Below, piece after piece: positions 49,873-62,471 of a stretch of DNA of 64,000 bases. The first letter of the stretch is position 1; each line of letters begins with the position of its first letter. Location: NCBI GenBank assembly GCA_027563935.2, contig CM050452.1, positions 34,294,850 through 34,358,849 on the forward strand. The letters are read 5' to 3'. Origin of the DNA: Costus lasius. Its lineage: Eukaryota; Streptophyta; Magnoliopsida; Zingiberales; Costaceae. The notes beneath the pieces are model-generated. The model searched no databases. It was given only the letters and a program-made list of their open reading frames with translations, and was not told the DNA's origin. The translations under genes and the position numbers were made by a program.

Positions 49873-50521
49873 GGTGTTCGTTGCTGCAGTAATCTACAAC
49901 AATGCAAGAATAGCAAGGTCAGTATCAATGTTAGAATCAATTCAGGACTTAAGAATGATTCTTTTCTCACTATTTTATCTGGCTGAAAAATCCAGCAAAA
50001 CAGCCCGAAAGAGTGAAACTCTTTTAGTGAGATGGGATCCAGATTTCATACTTGGTCTCCGCGTCCCGCTCAGGCGAGATAAGATGCACAGAGAGTACAA
50101 GCACTAATTTCTGGTAGGCAATCCCTGCCAATCGCCAACCCGTGCGATTCCCCTTCATCTGGGCAATCCAGTAGACTGTGCCAACTGAGTTGGTACAACA
50201 CAGTCTCTGATCCCACAGATGGCTGCCTCCATATGGCTACCATATGCTCAATATGTAGCCTACATGGTCAAGCTGACCCGACCTACTCCCTGGACCACCA
50301 CGTGCTATACTGAGCAACGAGAAGCGATAAATCCCTTCTCTGTAACACGCAGGTGTAATCACACACCGTCTGAAGATAGATGGGCGTGCCCACTGAGTGG
50401 GTACAACACGGCCCCAACGATAGTCAGAACAGTGAGGTTTCGCGTCAGAAGGCTTACGTGTTTGATATTTTAACGTTGGATTTTAACGTTCCTTTTATCT
50501 TCTTACTATCATTCAAACCCT
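49873..50521 (-). other. leader of D, gag-proximal part
   Basis: Untranslated. Contains the palindromes CCAACTGAGTTGG (50181-50193) and CCCACTGAGTGGG (50389-50401) and the splice-acceptor-like tract next to gag. C is inserted at 50522, after ACCCT. Confidence 0.75.
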
Positions 50522-52232
50522 TGTTGGGGTATGCCCTTAAGGCTAATGTTTGAGGCCTTGGGATTGTATCAGTATCATGTAATAAACTCTTATGTTTATA
50601 AAGGCATGGTTGTTATTCAGTTTGTTACCTTGTCTGCTGTAATAAGTGTACTTCTGAATAATGTCTCAAAGCTGTTCAGCTGGGCTGACATGCTGTAAAG
50701 TCCTTAGTCAAAATATCTTGGTGAACATGAGACAACCTTGATATGATTGAGACTAATATGTGTTCTAATCTTATAGGATGCTTCGAGCATGGAATAAGAT
50801 GTAGACTCATGGGTACATTGGATGTACTGGACAGACCCTACTAGGATATTCAATTGTTTGTCACAATGTGAATAATCCTTGTTTGCATCAAGTGGCACAT
50901 GTCCTCTGACTTGAGATCACTTGTGTTTCTAAATGATGATTGTCATTGTTTTGAGGTTGTTCAATATCATTTGAAACATAATGGTTATAGACTATCTTGG
51001 ATAATGATCATGAGTCAGGTTAGGGCACTAGTGATAGATACAGGATTGCCGTCTCCTTGTTTAAGGAGTGTGATGTTCTAAAGGGGCCCCCCTTGAATGA
51101 GATGATTGAGAAAGTGTATGGCCATACCCAGGTGACAGTGTTCATCTGATCTAATCATGCTCGTAATATTGGAGTTACAAGCTTGACTTGCTTGTCCAAT
51201 AAGAACATCCAGTGGCAAAGGATACATGCATGCCTTGTGAAGTTGATTCACACTTGTGCTATGGTTTGGGTGTAGTCTTGGAAGACTCTTTCCTTTATAT
51301 CGGGAGACAGTGATGTGTTGCTAGATACCCCTCACTGATCGTGATAACGAAAGTTATCGTTACCGACATTTAAAGGAAACCCTCAGGGTCGCACAATTTG
51401 ATGATATGGCTTACTTGAGTCAGATCGTGTGGACTGAATTATTTGGGTTCAGTTTAAAGGGATTATAAGCTCTGATTATAAGTGAGATCTGGTCTAATCA
51501 TGTTTGATTGATTAGGGCTTGAGATCGGTAAGCTTTGATCGAGAGAGTTGATGCTAGATCAGTGAGATCAGAAGCATCAGGAGATGAACGGTTGGATCTG
51601 GAGCCTTAGGGTTTAACGGTGATCTAAACCAATGCTTGGGTTAATTGATCTTTGAACCAAAATTGAAATGCATTCGATTTGCTTGAACCGGTTCACATGT
51701 GTGAACGCTTGGTTCATTGGTTGAAAGCGTTTTCTTTGATCGGTTATGAGATCATGGCGCATGATTTCCATTTATGGAAAGTCATGAAGGCCTCAACGCC
51801 TTAACGCCCAAAATGCCTCTACACCTCAACGTCAAGGCGTTCGCTTGGAGGGGAACGCAGATACTCTCGTGGATTGAGGTAGTTGACGAAGAGGAGGTCT
51901 CGGTGAAGGCACAAAGCGATCTCATCCTTTCCATACGTCAAGGACACCTTGGGCACTTGCTAGCACAAGGAACGCCAAAGGAAGTAGGCGGCATCTTCTT
52001 GTGTGCGTCAACTTTGGAGAAGGTTCATTTGCGCCTTTGCTTCCAAGGCTCCATCAAACCGATGGCTATGGTATGAGATCTTCTTTCGATCTTTACAACG
52101 TCTTAAGGTTGATCATATGAACATATATTCATGCGATCTTGATAAAACCCTAATTCCGCTGCCAAAAGAATTTACATGCGCCCCCTTTAGGGTTTGATCT
52201 GCTTGCGCTCCCCCTCGAAGGGGACCCCTACA
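50522..52232 (+). repeat. 5' LTR of C
   Basis: 1711 bp, TGTTGGGGTATGCCC to GGACCCCTACA. TATA-like words occur at 50597-50602 (TATAAA) and 51294-51300 (TTTATAT); which, if either, is the promoter cannot be told from sequence alone. Confidence 0.96.
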
Positions 52233-52234
52233 AT

Positions 52235-52246
52235 TGGTATCAGAGG
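52235..52246 (+). promoter_or_regulatory. primer-binding site of C
   Basis: TGGTATCAGAGG. The last base is G where G, B and D have C. Confidence 0.9.
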
Positions 52247-54027
52247 CCACGGTTCTGTATATGCTCATTTGATTGCCTTTATGTGATCCTTGTTTGCGTT
52301 TGCTATGCTTAGATCTAATCACATGCCGCAAAACTACATGCTAGTTTTATTTAGATGTATGCGCATGTTTGTTGGCGCTTGTTTTGACAAATCAAAATAT
52401 CATGTGCGCGCCTCATCTAGACCTAAGGCCCTACATTAAACCCTTAGATGGGTTGATGGGGTTGAAAGCATCTTCTAGGTTGGATCAAAATAGTCTGATC
52501 AGACCATCTGACAGCCTAGATGGGTTGACCAGATAGCACCTGTGCGCAAGCATGAGGTGGCTATAGGTCGACTGCATCAAGGGCGTGTAGCGAGGTCTGG
52601 TTGAGATGGCTACTGAACACACATGAGTTAGGCCCGGGGTCACACCTGCTTGCCGACACTCATGAGGGTTGTTCAGCCCTTTGCGCATGCATGGTTGACC
52701 ATTAGGTCAACTCAAGTCAGTTAGGACTTGGTGCATGCAAGGGCAGTCGATCTGACTAGATGGATGAGTGGATCCCTATCAATGAACCATTGTAAGGTTG
52801 TAAAGGCACATAAGAAAATTAAAATTGATGCCAATGGGGTTTTCGAAAATTTTATTTTCTTTTGGATCACATGTTGATTGTAGGCATATGTTTGTTTATT
52901 TAATCTTATGTGGGCTGCCCGTGTTAATGTGTGCTGTGCTGGGGCCTGCGTGCCTGGTTAATTGTAAATTTAATATTATTGTGATCTGCGCATCACTTTT
53001 ACTTAATTTATAATGTGTAATTGACCTGCGAGTCAATCATGTCTAGATAGATTAAATTGTAAGTTTAATCAGACATGAGCACAAAGCACAGTTGGCAAAG
53101 GCGCATGCAGCAGTGTCTTGACCAGGTGGGAGGTCCAGGGTTCGACTCTGGGACCAGGCGCATTTTCCCTGGTGGGCGCACCTCAGCTGCAAATGGCGCT
53201 TAGGCCCTGGTTTGGGCCAGATGAGCAGCAAAAGCCCCATGAAGAAAAGCAAGTGAAGACTTAAGTTAATTAAGGTCTTACTTAGGCTATGGGCTTTTAC
53301 CACATAAGATCCATGCTTTCTTTTATTGTTTAAATAAGTAGAACAGCATGATTTATTTATCTTCTGCTATCACCATAGGAATTGCATGATAGTGAAGAAG
53401 ATAAAAGACCGTTAAAATCCAACGCTAAAATATCAAGCTCGTATGCCTTCTGACGCGAAACCTCACTGTTCTGATTATCGTTGGAGCCGTGTTGTACCCA
53501 CTCAGTGGGCACGTCCATCTATCTTCAGACGGTGTGTGATTTCACCTGCGTGTTACAGAGAAGGGATTTATCGCTTCTCGTTGCTCAGCATAGCACGTGG
53601 TGGTCCAGGGAGTAGGTCGGGTCAGCTTGACCATGTAGGCTACATATGTGGCGCATATGGTAGCACATGGAGGCAGCCATCTGTGGGATCAGAGACTGTG
53701 TTGTACCAACTCAGTTGGCACAGTCTGCTGGATTGCCCAGATGAAGGGGAATCGCACGGGTTGGCGATTGGCTGGGATAGCCTACCAGAGATTAGTGCTT
53801 GTACTCTCTGTGCAACTTATCTCGCCTGAGCGGGACACGGAGACCAAGTATGAAATCTGGATCCCATCTCACTAAAAGAGTTCTACTCTTTCGGGCTGTT
53901 TTGCTGGATTTTTCAGCCAGATAAAATAGTGAGAAAAAGAATCATTCTTAAGTCCTGATTGATTCTTAACATTGATACTGACCTTGCTGTTCTTGCATTG
54001 TTGTAGATACCTGCAGCAACGAACACC
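52247..54027 (+). other. untranslated leader of C
   Basis: Same layout as in B and G: tRNA-like segment (53077-53161), palindromes CCCACTCAGTGGG (53497-53509) and CCAACTCAGTTGG (53706-53718), and a TTGTTGTAG tract shortly before the gag ATG. No gene. Confidence 0.75.
53077..53161 (+). other. tRNA-like segment in the leader of C
   Basis: B-box word GGTTCGACTC at 53139-53148 in a GGTCC/GGACC stem, aligned with those of B, D and G. Confidence 0.45.
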
Positions 54028-57000
54028 ATGAGCTTCAATGTGCGATCCCTACTGGAAAGGGAGAAGTTTGCTGGGCCAAACTTCTCAGACTGGTTCGGAC
54101 ACCTTAAGATCGTTCTTAAGGCTGAGAGGAAACTGTATGTCCTCGAGACGGCTGTGCCGCCTCAACCCGCTGCGAACGCCGCAAGGGCGGTTCGGATGCC
54201 TATGAAAAGCACGTCAATGATAGCATTGATGTCGCTTGCCTGATGCTAGCGTCTATGACGCCACCGCTGCAGCGTCAGCATGAGGATATGTCGGCTATAG
54301 AAATTATAGCGAACCTCAAGATGCTGTATGCTGCACAGGCGAGGACAGAACGCTATAATCTGACAAAGCTTTTCTTTCAGAGCAAACTGGCTGAAGGGAG
54401 CCCAGTGGGAGCTCACGTGCTCAAGATGATTGGGCACAAGGAGGCTCTAGAGAAACTGGGGCATACCATCAACCAAGAGCTTGCTGTAGACATTATTCTG
54501 CAGTCTCTTCCGCCTTCTTTCGATGCGTTCATTATTAACTTTAATATGAACAAAATCGATTGTACTCCGGCAGAGCTGCTGAATATGCTCTTGACTACTG
54601 AGGAGACTCTGAAGGGAAAGCCTTCAACCTCTGTCTTAATGGTTCCTTCTAGGAACAAGAAGAAGGGGAAGAAGGGCAAAGCCCCTGTCAAGAATTACAG
54701 CAAGGCTCTGAAACAGAAGGTAAAGCGGTCGAAGGACAACAGATGTTTCCACTGTGGCCAGCTGGGTCACTGGAAAAAGGACTGTAAAGCGCTCCAAGGA
54801 GACAAGAGGGGAAGCATCGCTTCTGGCTCAGGTATATACGTGACGGAAGTCATGGTATCATCTTCTTCTATTTCATGGGTGTTGGACACTGCATGTGGAG
54901 TTCACATTTGTTCAAATGTACAGGAACTCAAGAGAAGAAGACAGGTGGGACAGCATGAGGTGGACCTACGAGTTGGAAACGGGGCACGGGTTGCTGCTGT
55001 TGCTGTAGGGGATTATTACATCTCATTACCATCTGGCATTGTATTAGAATTAAACAATTGTTACTTTGTACCCAGTATTACCAAAAATATTATCTCTATT
55101 CCTGCTCTTGTCAGGAAAGGGTTTTCCTTTGAATGCAAGATTTCAAAGTGTTATCTTACTCTTGATAATATTGTTTATGCTACTGGTTCAATTAACAATG
55201 GGTTATTCATGTTGGACATGGAATTTTCTATACAAAACATTGATAATAAGAAAGCCAAGTATGCTGATGACAGCACCTTGCTATGGCATAGTCGTTTAGG
55301 CCATATTAACAAGAAGCGCATTAAGCGGTTGCATGATCATGGACTGCTGGGATCATTCTCCTGTGAGGAGATTGATACATGCAAAGCTTGTTTAATGGGT
55401 AAAATGACGAAGGCTCCTTTTCCCAACAAAGGTCAAAGGGCTTCGGGTTTACTTGACCTTATACACAGTGATGTGTGTGGGCCATTTAGTAAACATGCTA
55501 GAGGTGGCTATCAGTACTTCATTACCTTTACTGATGATTTCAGTAGATATGGGTATGTCTATCTTATGAGACATAAAAGTGAATCTTCTGACAAGTTCAA
55601 AGAGTTCAAGAATGAAGTACAGAATCAGCTAGGCCGAAATATCAAGGCACTTCGTTTTGATCGAGGTGGAGAATACCTAAGTCGAGAATTTACTGACTAT
55701 CTGAAGGAGTGTGGGATTATCTCACAGCTCACTCCACCAGGAACACCCCAATGGAATGGTGTATCCGAGAGGAGAAATAGAATGTTACTTGATATGGTTC
55801 GTTCTATGATGAGTCAGGCTACTCTTCCATATTCCTTTTGGGGATTTGCACTGGAAACAGCTGCAAAGGTACTAAACCGAGTGCCATCCAAGGCCGTTTC
55901 AAAGACGCCATATGAGTTATGGTATGGGAAACAGCCAAGCTTGACATTTATTAAGATCTGGGGTTGCGAGGCTTATGTCAAAAAGCTCGCCTCTGGGAAA
56001 CTAGAGAGCAGATCTGACAAATGTATCTTTGTCGGTTACCCTAAGGAAACTAAGGGTTATTATTTCTTCGATCCCAAAGAGAACAAGGTATTTGTTGCTC
56101 GGACGGCCATATTTCTTGAGAAGGAGTTTCTTCTGCAAGAGGCCAGTGGGAGAGAAATAAAGCTGGATGAGAATCCAGAGGAAGGACAAAGTAGTCAAGC
56201 ACAGTTGGATGAGCCTGAGCCGGTAGAACAGGTTATTGAACAATCTGAGGCTCAGATATCACGGGAACCGCGTAGATCGGGAAGGATCCGTCGACAGCCT
56301 GAGCGCTATGACGGAGTCTACATCATTGATAATGATGAACCCCTCACTTATGCGGATGCGGTCAGTGGACCGGAGTCAGCTAGATGGCTTGTTGCTATGC
56401 GAGCCGAGATGGACTCCATGTCAGATAACCAAGTCTGGGATTTGGTTGATCCGCCTCCGGGAGTAATCCCTATAGGCTGTAAATGGATCTTCAAGAAGAA
56501 GATTGACATGGATGGTAACGTGGTTACCTATAAAGGCAGGCTAGTTGCGAAAGGTTTCAAACAAATCTACGGGATAGATTATGATGAAACTTTCTCACCT
56601 GTAGCCATGTTTAAGTCTATTCGGATTCTTTTCGCGATAGCAGCATATTACGATTATGAGATCTGGCAGATGGATGTGAAGACGGCTTTCCTGAATGGAA
56701 ATCTGGATGAGGATGTGTATATGACACAACCTGAAGGTTTCACTAATCCATCAGATCGTCATAAAATATGCAAGTTAAAGAAGTCCATTTATGGACTTAA
56801 ACAAGCATCTAGAAGCTGGAATATTCGTTTTGATGAATCAATCTCTGAGTTTGGTTTCATCAAGAACGAAGATGACCCGTGTGTATATAAGAGGTTTAGT
56901 GGGAGCGTGATTACTTTCCTAGTCCTCTACGTCGATGACATCTTGATCATTGGAAACGATATTCCTGAACTGCATGCTGTTAAAGCATGGTTGGGAAAAT

Positions 57001-57911
57001 GTTTTCAGATGAAAGATCTAGGAGAAGCAGCCTATGTATTAGGTGTGAAGATCTACAGGGATAGATCTAAGGGGCTTCTCGGGCTATGCCAGAGTACTTA
57101 CATCGATAAAGTCCTGGAAAGATTCCATTTAGAGAATTCTGAAAGGGGGTATCTTCCAGTCAGACATGGTCTGAATCTTTCGAAGAGTCAGTGTCCACAA
57201 ACACAGACTGAGAAAGATGAAATGGACAATACGCCTTATGCTTCGGCTATTGGGTCCATTATGTATGCGATGTTGTGTACTCTCCCAGACGTCGCTTACG
57301 GGTTAAGCGTAACCAGTCGGTTCCAAAGTAATCCAGGTCAGGCACACTAGATTGCAGTCAAGAACATTTTAAAATATCTGCGGAGGACCAAAGATATGTT
57401 CTTGATATATGGTGGTCAGGAAGAACTCAGTATTAAAGGATATACTGACGCTTCGTTCCAGTCGGACCAGGATGATTTCCGATCGCAATCAGGCTATGTT
57501 TTTAGCTTGAATGGTGGAGCAGTGGTGTGGAAAAGTTTCAAACAGTCTACTGTTGCTGATTCCACAACAGAAGCCGAGTATGTTGCAGCCTCGGAAGCAT
57601 CCAAGGAGGCAGTGTGGATTCGTAAGTTCGTTCAGGAACTTGGTGTCGTTCCTTCGAGTGCAGATCCTTTGGTTATCTTCTGTGATAACACTGGAGCAAT
57701 CGCACAAGCAAAGGAACCACGGTCGCACCAGAAGTCCAAGCACATACAAAGACGGTTTCACTTGATCCGGGAGATCATTGATCGTGGCGAGATCAAAATC
57801 TGCAAGGTACATACAGATGACAATCTGGCTGACCCGCTTACCAAGCCTCTGGCGCAGCAGAAGCATGTGAAGCACTGTAATAATATGGGTTTGAGATTTC
57901 TCAACCATTAG
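54028..57911 (+). pseudogene. copia gag-pol polyprotein of C, one frameshift and one nonsense codon
   Basis: Starts at ATG with MSFNVRSLLEREKF. One G is missing near 54193-54196 (GTTCGGATGCC against GTTCGGGATGC in G), which shifts gag out of frame after AVR and gives an early stop at 54243. The rest is open from 54243 to TAG at 57348-57350, where other copies read TGG (AHW), then to the LNH stop at 57911. All domains are visible: knuckle CFHCGQLGHWKKDC, LDTACGVH, integrase with RFDRGGEY in place of RSDRGGEY, YVDD and GYTDASF. Confidence 0.94.
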
Positions 57912-57931
57912 ATTAAGTGCAAGTGGGAGAT

Positions 57932-59642
57932 TGTTGGGGTATGCCCTTAAGGCTAATGTTTGAGGCCTTGGGATTGTATCAGTATCATGTAATAAACTCT
58001 TATGTTTATAAAGGCATGGTTGTTATTCAGTTTGTTACCTTGTCTGCTGTAATAAGTGTACTTCTGAATAATGTCTCAAAGCTGTTCAGCTGGGCTGACA
58101 TGCTGTAAAGTCCTTAGTCAAAATATCTTGGTGAACATGAGACAACCTTGATATGATTGAGACTAATATGTGTTCTAATCTTATAGGATGCTTCGAGCAT
58201 GGAATAAGATGTAGACTCATGGGTACATTGGATGTACTGGACAGACCCTACTAGGATATTCAATTGTTTGTCACAATGTGAATAATCCTTGTTTGCATCA
58301 AGTGGCACATGTCCTCTGACTTGAGATCACTTGTGTTTCTAAATGATGATTGTCATTGTTTTGAGGTTGTTCAATATCATTTGAAACATAATGGTTATAG
58401 ACTATCTTGGATAATGATCATGAGTCAGGTTAGGGCACTAGTGATAGATACAGGATTGCCGTCTCCTTGTTTAAGGAGTGTGATGTTCTAAAGGGGCCCC
58501 CCTTGAATGAGATGATTGAGAAAGTGTATGGCCATACCCAGGTGACAGTGTTCATCTGATCTAATCATGCTCGTAATATTGGAGTTACAAGCTTGACTTG
58601 CTTGTCCAATAAGAACATCCAGTGGCAAAGGATACATGCATGCCTTGTGAAGTTGATTCACACTTGTGCTATGGTTTGGGTGTAGTCTTGGAAGACTCTT
58701 TCCTTTATATCGGGAGACAGTGATGTGTTGCTAGATACCCCTCACTGATCATGATAACGAAAGTTATCGTTACCGACATTTAAAGGAAACCCTCAGGGTC
58801 GCACAATTTGATGATATGGCTTACTTGAGTCAGATCGTGTGGACTGAATTATTTGGGTTCAGTTTAAAGGGATTATAAGCTCTGATTATAAGTGAGATCT
58901 GGTCTAATCATGTTTGATTGATTAGGGCTTGAGATCGGTAAGCTTTGATCGAGAGAGTTGATGCTAGATCGGTGAGATCAGAAGCATCAGGAGATGAACG
59001 GTTGGATCTGGAGCCTTAGGGTTTAACGGTGATCTAAACCAATGCTTGGGTTAATTGATCTTTGAACCAAAATTGAAATGCATTCGATTTGCTTGAACCG
59101 GTTCACATGTGTGAACGCTTGGTTCATTGGTTGAAAGCGTTTTCTTTGATCGGTTATGAGATCATGGCGCATGATTTCCATTTATGGAAAGTCATGAAGG
59201 CCTCAACGCCTTAACGCCCAAAACGCCTCTACACCTCAACGTCAAGGCGTTCGCTTGGAGGGGAACGCAGATACTCTCGTGGATTGAGGTAGTTGACGAA
59301 GAGGAGGTCTCGGTGAAGGCACCAAGCGATCTCATCCTTTCCATACGTCAAGGACACCTTGGGCACTTGCTAGCACAAGGAACGCCAAAGGAAGTAGGCG
59401 GCATCTTCTTGTGTGCGTCAACTTTGGAGAAGGTTCATTTGCGCCTTTGCTTCCAAGGCTCCATCAAACCGATGGCTATGGTATGAGATCTTCTTTCGAT
59501 CTTTACAACGTCTTAAGGTTGATCATATGAACATATATTCATGCGATCTTGATAAAACCCTAATTCCGCTGCCAAAAGAATTTACATGCGCCCCCTTTAG
59601 GGTTTGATCTGCTTGCGCTCCCCCTCGAAGGGGACCCCTACA
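57932..59642 (+). repeat. 3' LTR of C
   Basis: 1711 bp, follows the polypurine tract AAGTGGGAGAT and is flanked on the right by the TSD ACCCT. Confidence 0.96.
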
Positions 59643-60778
59643 ACCCTATGGTGATAGCAGAAGAATAACTCATGCAGTTATTAAATTACTTAAACAGTAA
59701 ATTAAAAGCATGATGATCTTATGTGGCAAAAGCCCATTAAGCCTAAGTAAGACCTTAATTAACTTAAGTCTTCACTTGAGCTCTTCTTGGGTCTTTTGCA
59801 TTTCCTCTGGCCCAACCCGGGCCCAAGCGCCCACTGCAGCTCAGGTGCGCCCACCAGGTAAAATGCGCCTGTCCTAGAGTCGAACCCTAGACCTCCCACT
59901 GGTGAAGCCACTTGCTGCATGCGCCTCTGCCAAGTGTGCTCTGTGCTCATGTCTGATTAAATTACAATTTAATCTATCTAGACATGATTGACACGCAGGT
60001 CAATTACACTTTATAAATTAATTAAAATGTGATGCGCAGATCACAATAATAATTTACAAATAATACTCCAGGCACGCAGGCCCCAGCACAGCACACATTA
60101 AAATTAGGCAGCCCACATAAGATTAAATAGACAATCATCACGTTATACAAACATCATGTGATCCATTCAAGAAAATAAAATTTTTTAAAAAACCCATTGG
60201 CTTCATTTTATTTCCTTATGTGCCCTACTACCTTACAACGGTCCATTAATAGGGATCCACTCATCAGACCTAGTCAGACCCACTGCCCTTGCATGCACCA
60301 AGTCATAACCGACTTGAGTCGACCTCATGGTCAACAATGCATGCGTGAAGGGCTGAACATCCCTCATGAGTTTAGGCAAGCGGGTGTGACCCCGGGCCTT
60401 AATCATGGGCGTTCATCTGGTTGTCTCAATCAGACATCGCTACACGCCTTTCAGCAGTCGACCTATAGCCACCTCATGCTTGCGCATAGGTGCCATCTGG
60501 TCGACCCATCTAGGCTGTCAGATGGTCTGATCAGACTGTCGGGTCTAGACTGGACGATGACTTCAACCCTAATAACCCGTCTAAGTTTTTACAGCAGGCG
60601 CTTATAGATCTAGTGAGGGGCGCGCAAGTAAGTTTTGAGAAAACTACAACAAGCGCCAACTTGCATGCATGCGCCAATGTAAAACATACATGAAATTTAC
60701 GCATGCTCTTTTAGATCTACTATTAGGCGCAAACATGGATCACAATAAGCAATCATATGAAACATACAAGGAACTATA
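59643..60778 (-). other. leader of D, LTR-proximal part
   Basis: Continuation of the D leader after C, starting with the second ACCCT. It holds the tRNA-like segment of D and otherwise nothing coding. Confidence 0.72.
59865..59949 (-). other. tRNA-like segment in the leader of D
   Basis: Complement of the B-box word at 59877-59886 (GAGTCGAACC on the plus strand). The pairing stem is slightly decayed. Confidence 0.4.
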
Positions 60779-60790
60779 GCTCTGATACCA
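60779..60790 (-). promoter_or_regulatory. primer-binding site of D
   Basis: Complement of TGGTATCAGAGC, two bases inside the 5' LTR end. Confidence 0.92.
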
Positions 60791-60792
60791 AT

Positions 60793-62471
60793 TGAAAGTT
60801 CCCTAAAGGGGCGAAACCCTAAAGCATGCGTATATAAAATTTTGCATGGGCGGAATCTAGGGTTTCCTAGGATCGCATGCATGTCATATGATCAACTTAA
60901 GAGTTTGTATAGATCAACAGAGAGATCATACCAGTGCCATTTCTTGGATGGCGTCTTGGAAGAAGAGGGCGATGTGGCTCTCCTCCAAAGGTGGCGCACA
61001 CAAGATGGGTGATCGCCTACTCCTTGTCGATCCTTGTGCTAGCAAGGCTCCAAGGTCTCCTGATCGCGTGAAGGGAGAAGAGATGATCTTTCTTGCTTGG
61101 TCGAATCCTTCTCTTGTAGTCAACACTCACACACGAGAGTGAGTCATCGTGAGCAAGGGGGCGAGAGGCGAGAATAGGGAGAGCTCTTCGAACGTGAGGC
61201 GTGGTCTCATTTTGAGATCATGGCTTCTAAAAATAGCAAGCCACCACATGATATCATGTGTTCACACCAAGTGAACGATCGCAATTTCCTCTCCCCTTGA
61301 ACCATGCGCTCACTTGATGAGCCGGTTCATTTCATTTGGTTCAAGGACCAAATTAAGCCAAGCATTGGTCTAGATCATATTAAACCATAAGGATCAAGAT
61401 CTAACCATTCATCTCTTGATGCTCTTGATCTCTCCGATCTAGCATCAATTCTCTCGATCGAAGCTTACCGATCTCAAGCCCTAATCAATCAAACATGATC
61501 AGACCAGATCTCACTTACAATCAGAGTTTAAACTCCTTTAAACTGAACCAAAACAATTCAGTCCACACGATCTGACTTAAGTAAGCTATATCATCAAATT
61601 GTGCGACCCTAAGGGTTTCCTTTAAATGTCGGTAACGATAACTCACGTTATCACGATCAGTGAGGGGTATCTAGCAACACATCACTGTCTCCCGATATAA
61701 AGGAAAGAGTCTTCCAAGACTACACCCAAACCACAGCACAAGTGTGAACCCAAGTCACTTGACATATGTGTTTCCTTTGCCACTGGATGTTCTTATTGGA
61801 CAAGCGTGTCAAGCCTGTAATTCCAATATGATGAGAACGATTAGATCAGATGAAACATAGTCATCTGGGTATGGCCATACACTTTCTCAATCATCTCATC
61901 CAGGGGGCCCCTATAGAACATCACACTCCAATCAAGGAGACGGCAATCCTATATCTATCACTAGTGCCCTAACATGACTCATGTTCATTATCCAAGATAG
62001 TCTATAACCATTATGTTTCAAATGATATTGAACTACCTCAAAACAATGCCAATCATCATTTAGAAACACAAGTGATCTCAAGTCAGAGGAAATATGCCAC
62101 TTGTTCGCATATAAGGATTATTCACATTGTGACAAGCAATTGAATATCCTAAGTAGGGTCTGTCCAGTACATCCAATGTACCCATGAGTCTACATCTTAT
62201 TCCATGCTCGAAGCATCCTATAAGACTAGAACACATATTAGTCTCAATCATATCAAGGCTGTCTCATGTTCACCAAGATATCTCGACTAAGGACAATACT
62301 GCATGTCAGCCAAGCTGAACAGCATTGAGACATTATTCAGAAGTATACATATTGCAGCAGATGATGTAACAACCTGAATAACAACCATTGCCTTTATAAA
62401 CATAGGGTTTATACATGATACTGATATAATCCCAAGGCCTCAAACATTAGCCTTAAGGGCATACCCCAACA
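60793..62471 (-). repeat. LTR shared by D (5') and E (3')
   Basis: 1679 bp. On the left it is followed by the PBS and leader of D. On the right it is directly joined to the polypurine tract (ATCTCCCACTT complement) and pol end of E with no TSD, so one LTR serves both internal regions. Confidence 0.95.

Larger units (their letters stand above)
50522..59642 (+). mobile_element. complete Ty1/copia retrotransposon C
   Basis: 9121 bp with TSD ACCCT at 50517-50521 and 59643-59647, inserted in the leader of D in the opposite orientation. The two 1711-bp LTRs differ at about four positions by eye (about 0.2%), so insertion is recent. PBS, leader, gag-pol and polypurine tract are all in order. Gag-pol carries one frameshift and one nonsense codon. 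Confidence 0.97.
19326..62471 (-). mobile_element. Ty1/copia retrotransposon D, split by G and C
   Basis: Minus-strand copia element whose parts are 3' LTR 19326-20526, pol 20547-23447, gag-protease 48886-49872, leader 49873-50521 and 59648-60778, PBS 60779-60790 and 5' LTR 60793-62471. The pieces join exactly when G (with H and I inside) and C are removed with one TSD copy each, and the protein frame continues across the G junction. The left flank TATAC is not repeated at 62472. Instead the polypurine tract and pol of E abut the LTR, so the LTR is shared and D and E form a tandem array. Confidence 0.93.

Noticed and set aside
53077..53161. tRNA gene
   Set aside because: The B box and one stem are present, but no full cloverleaf, anticodon arm or acceptor stem can be drawn.
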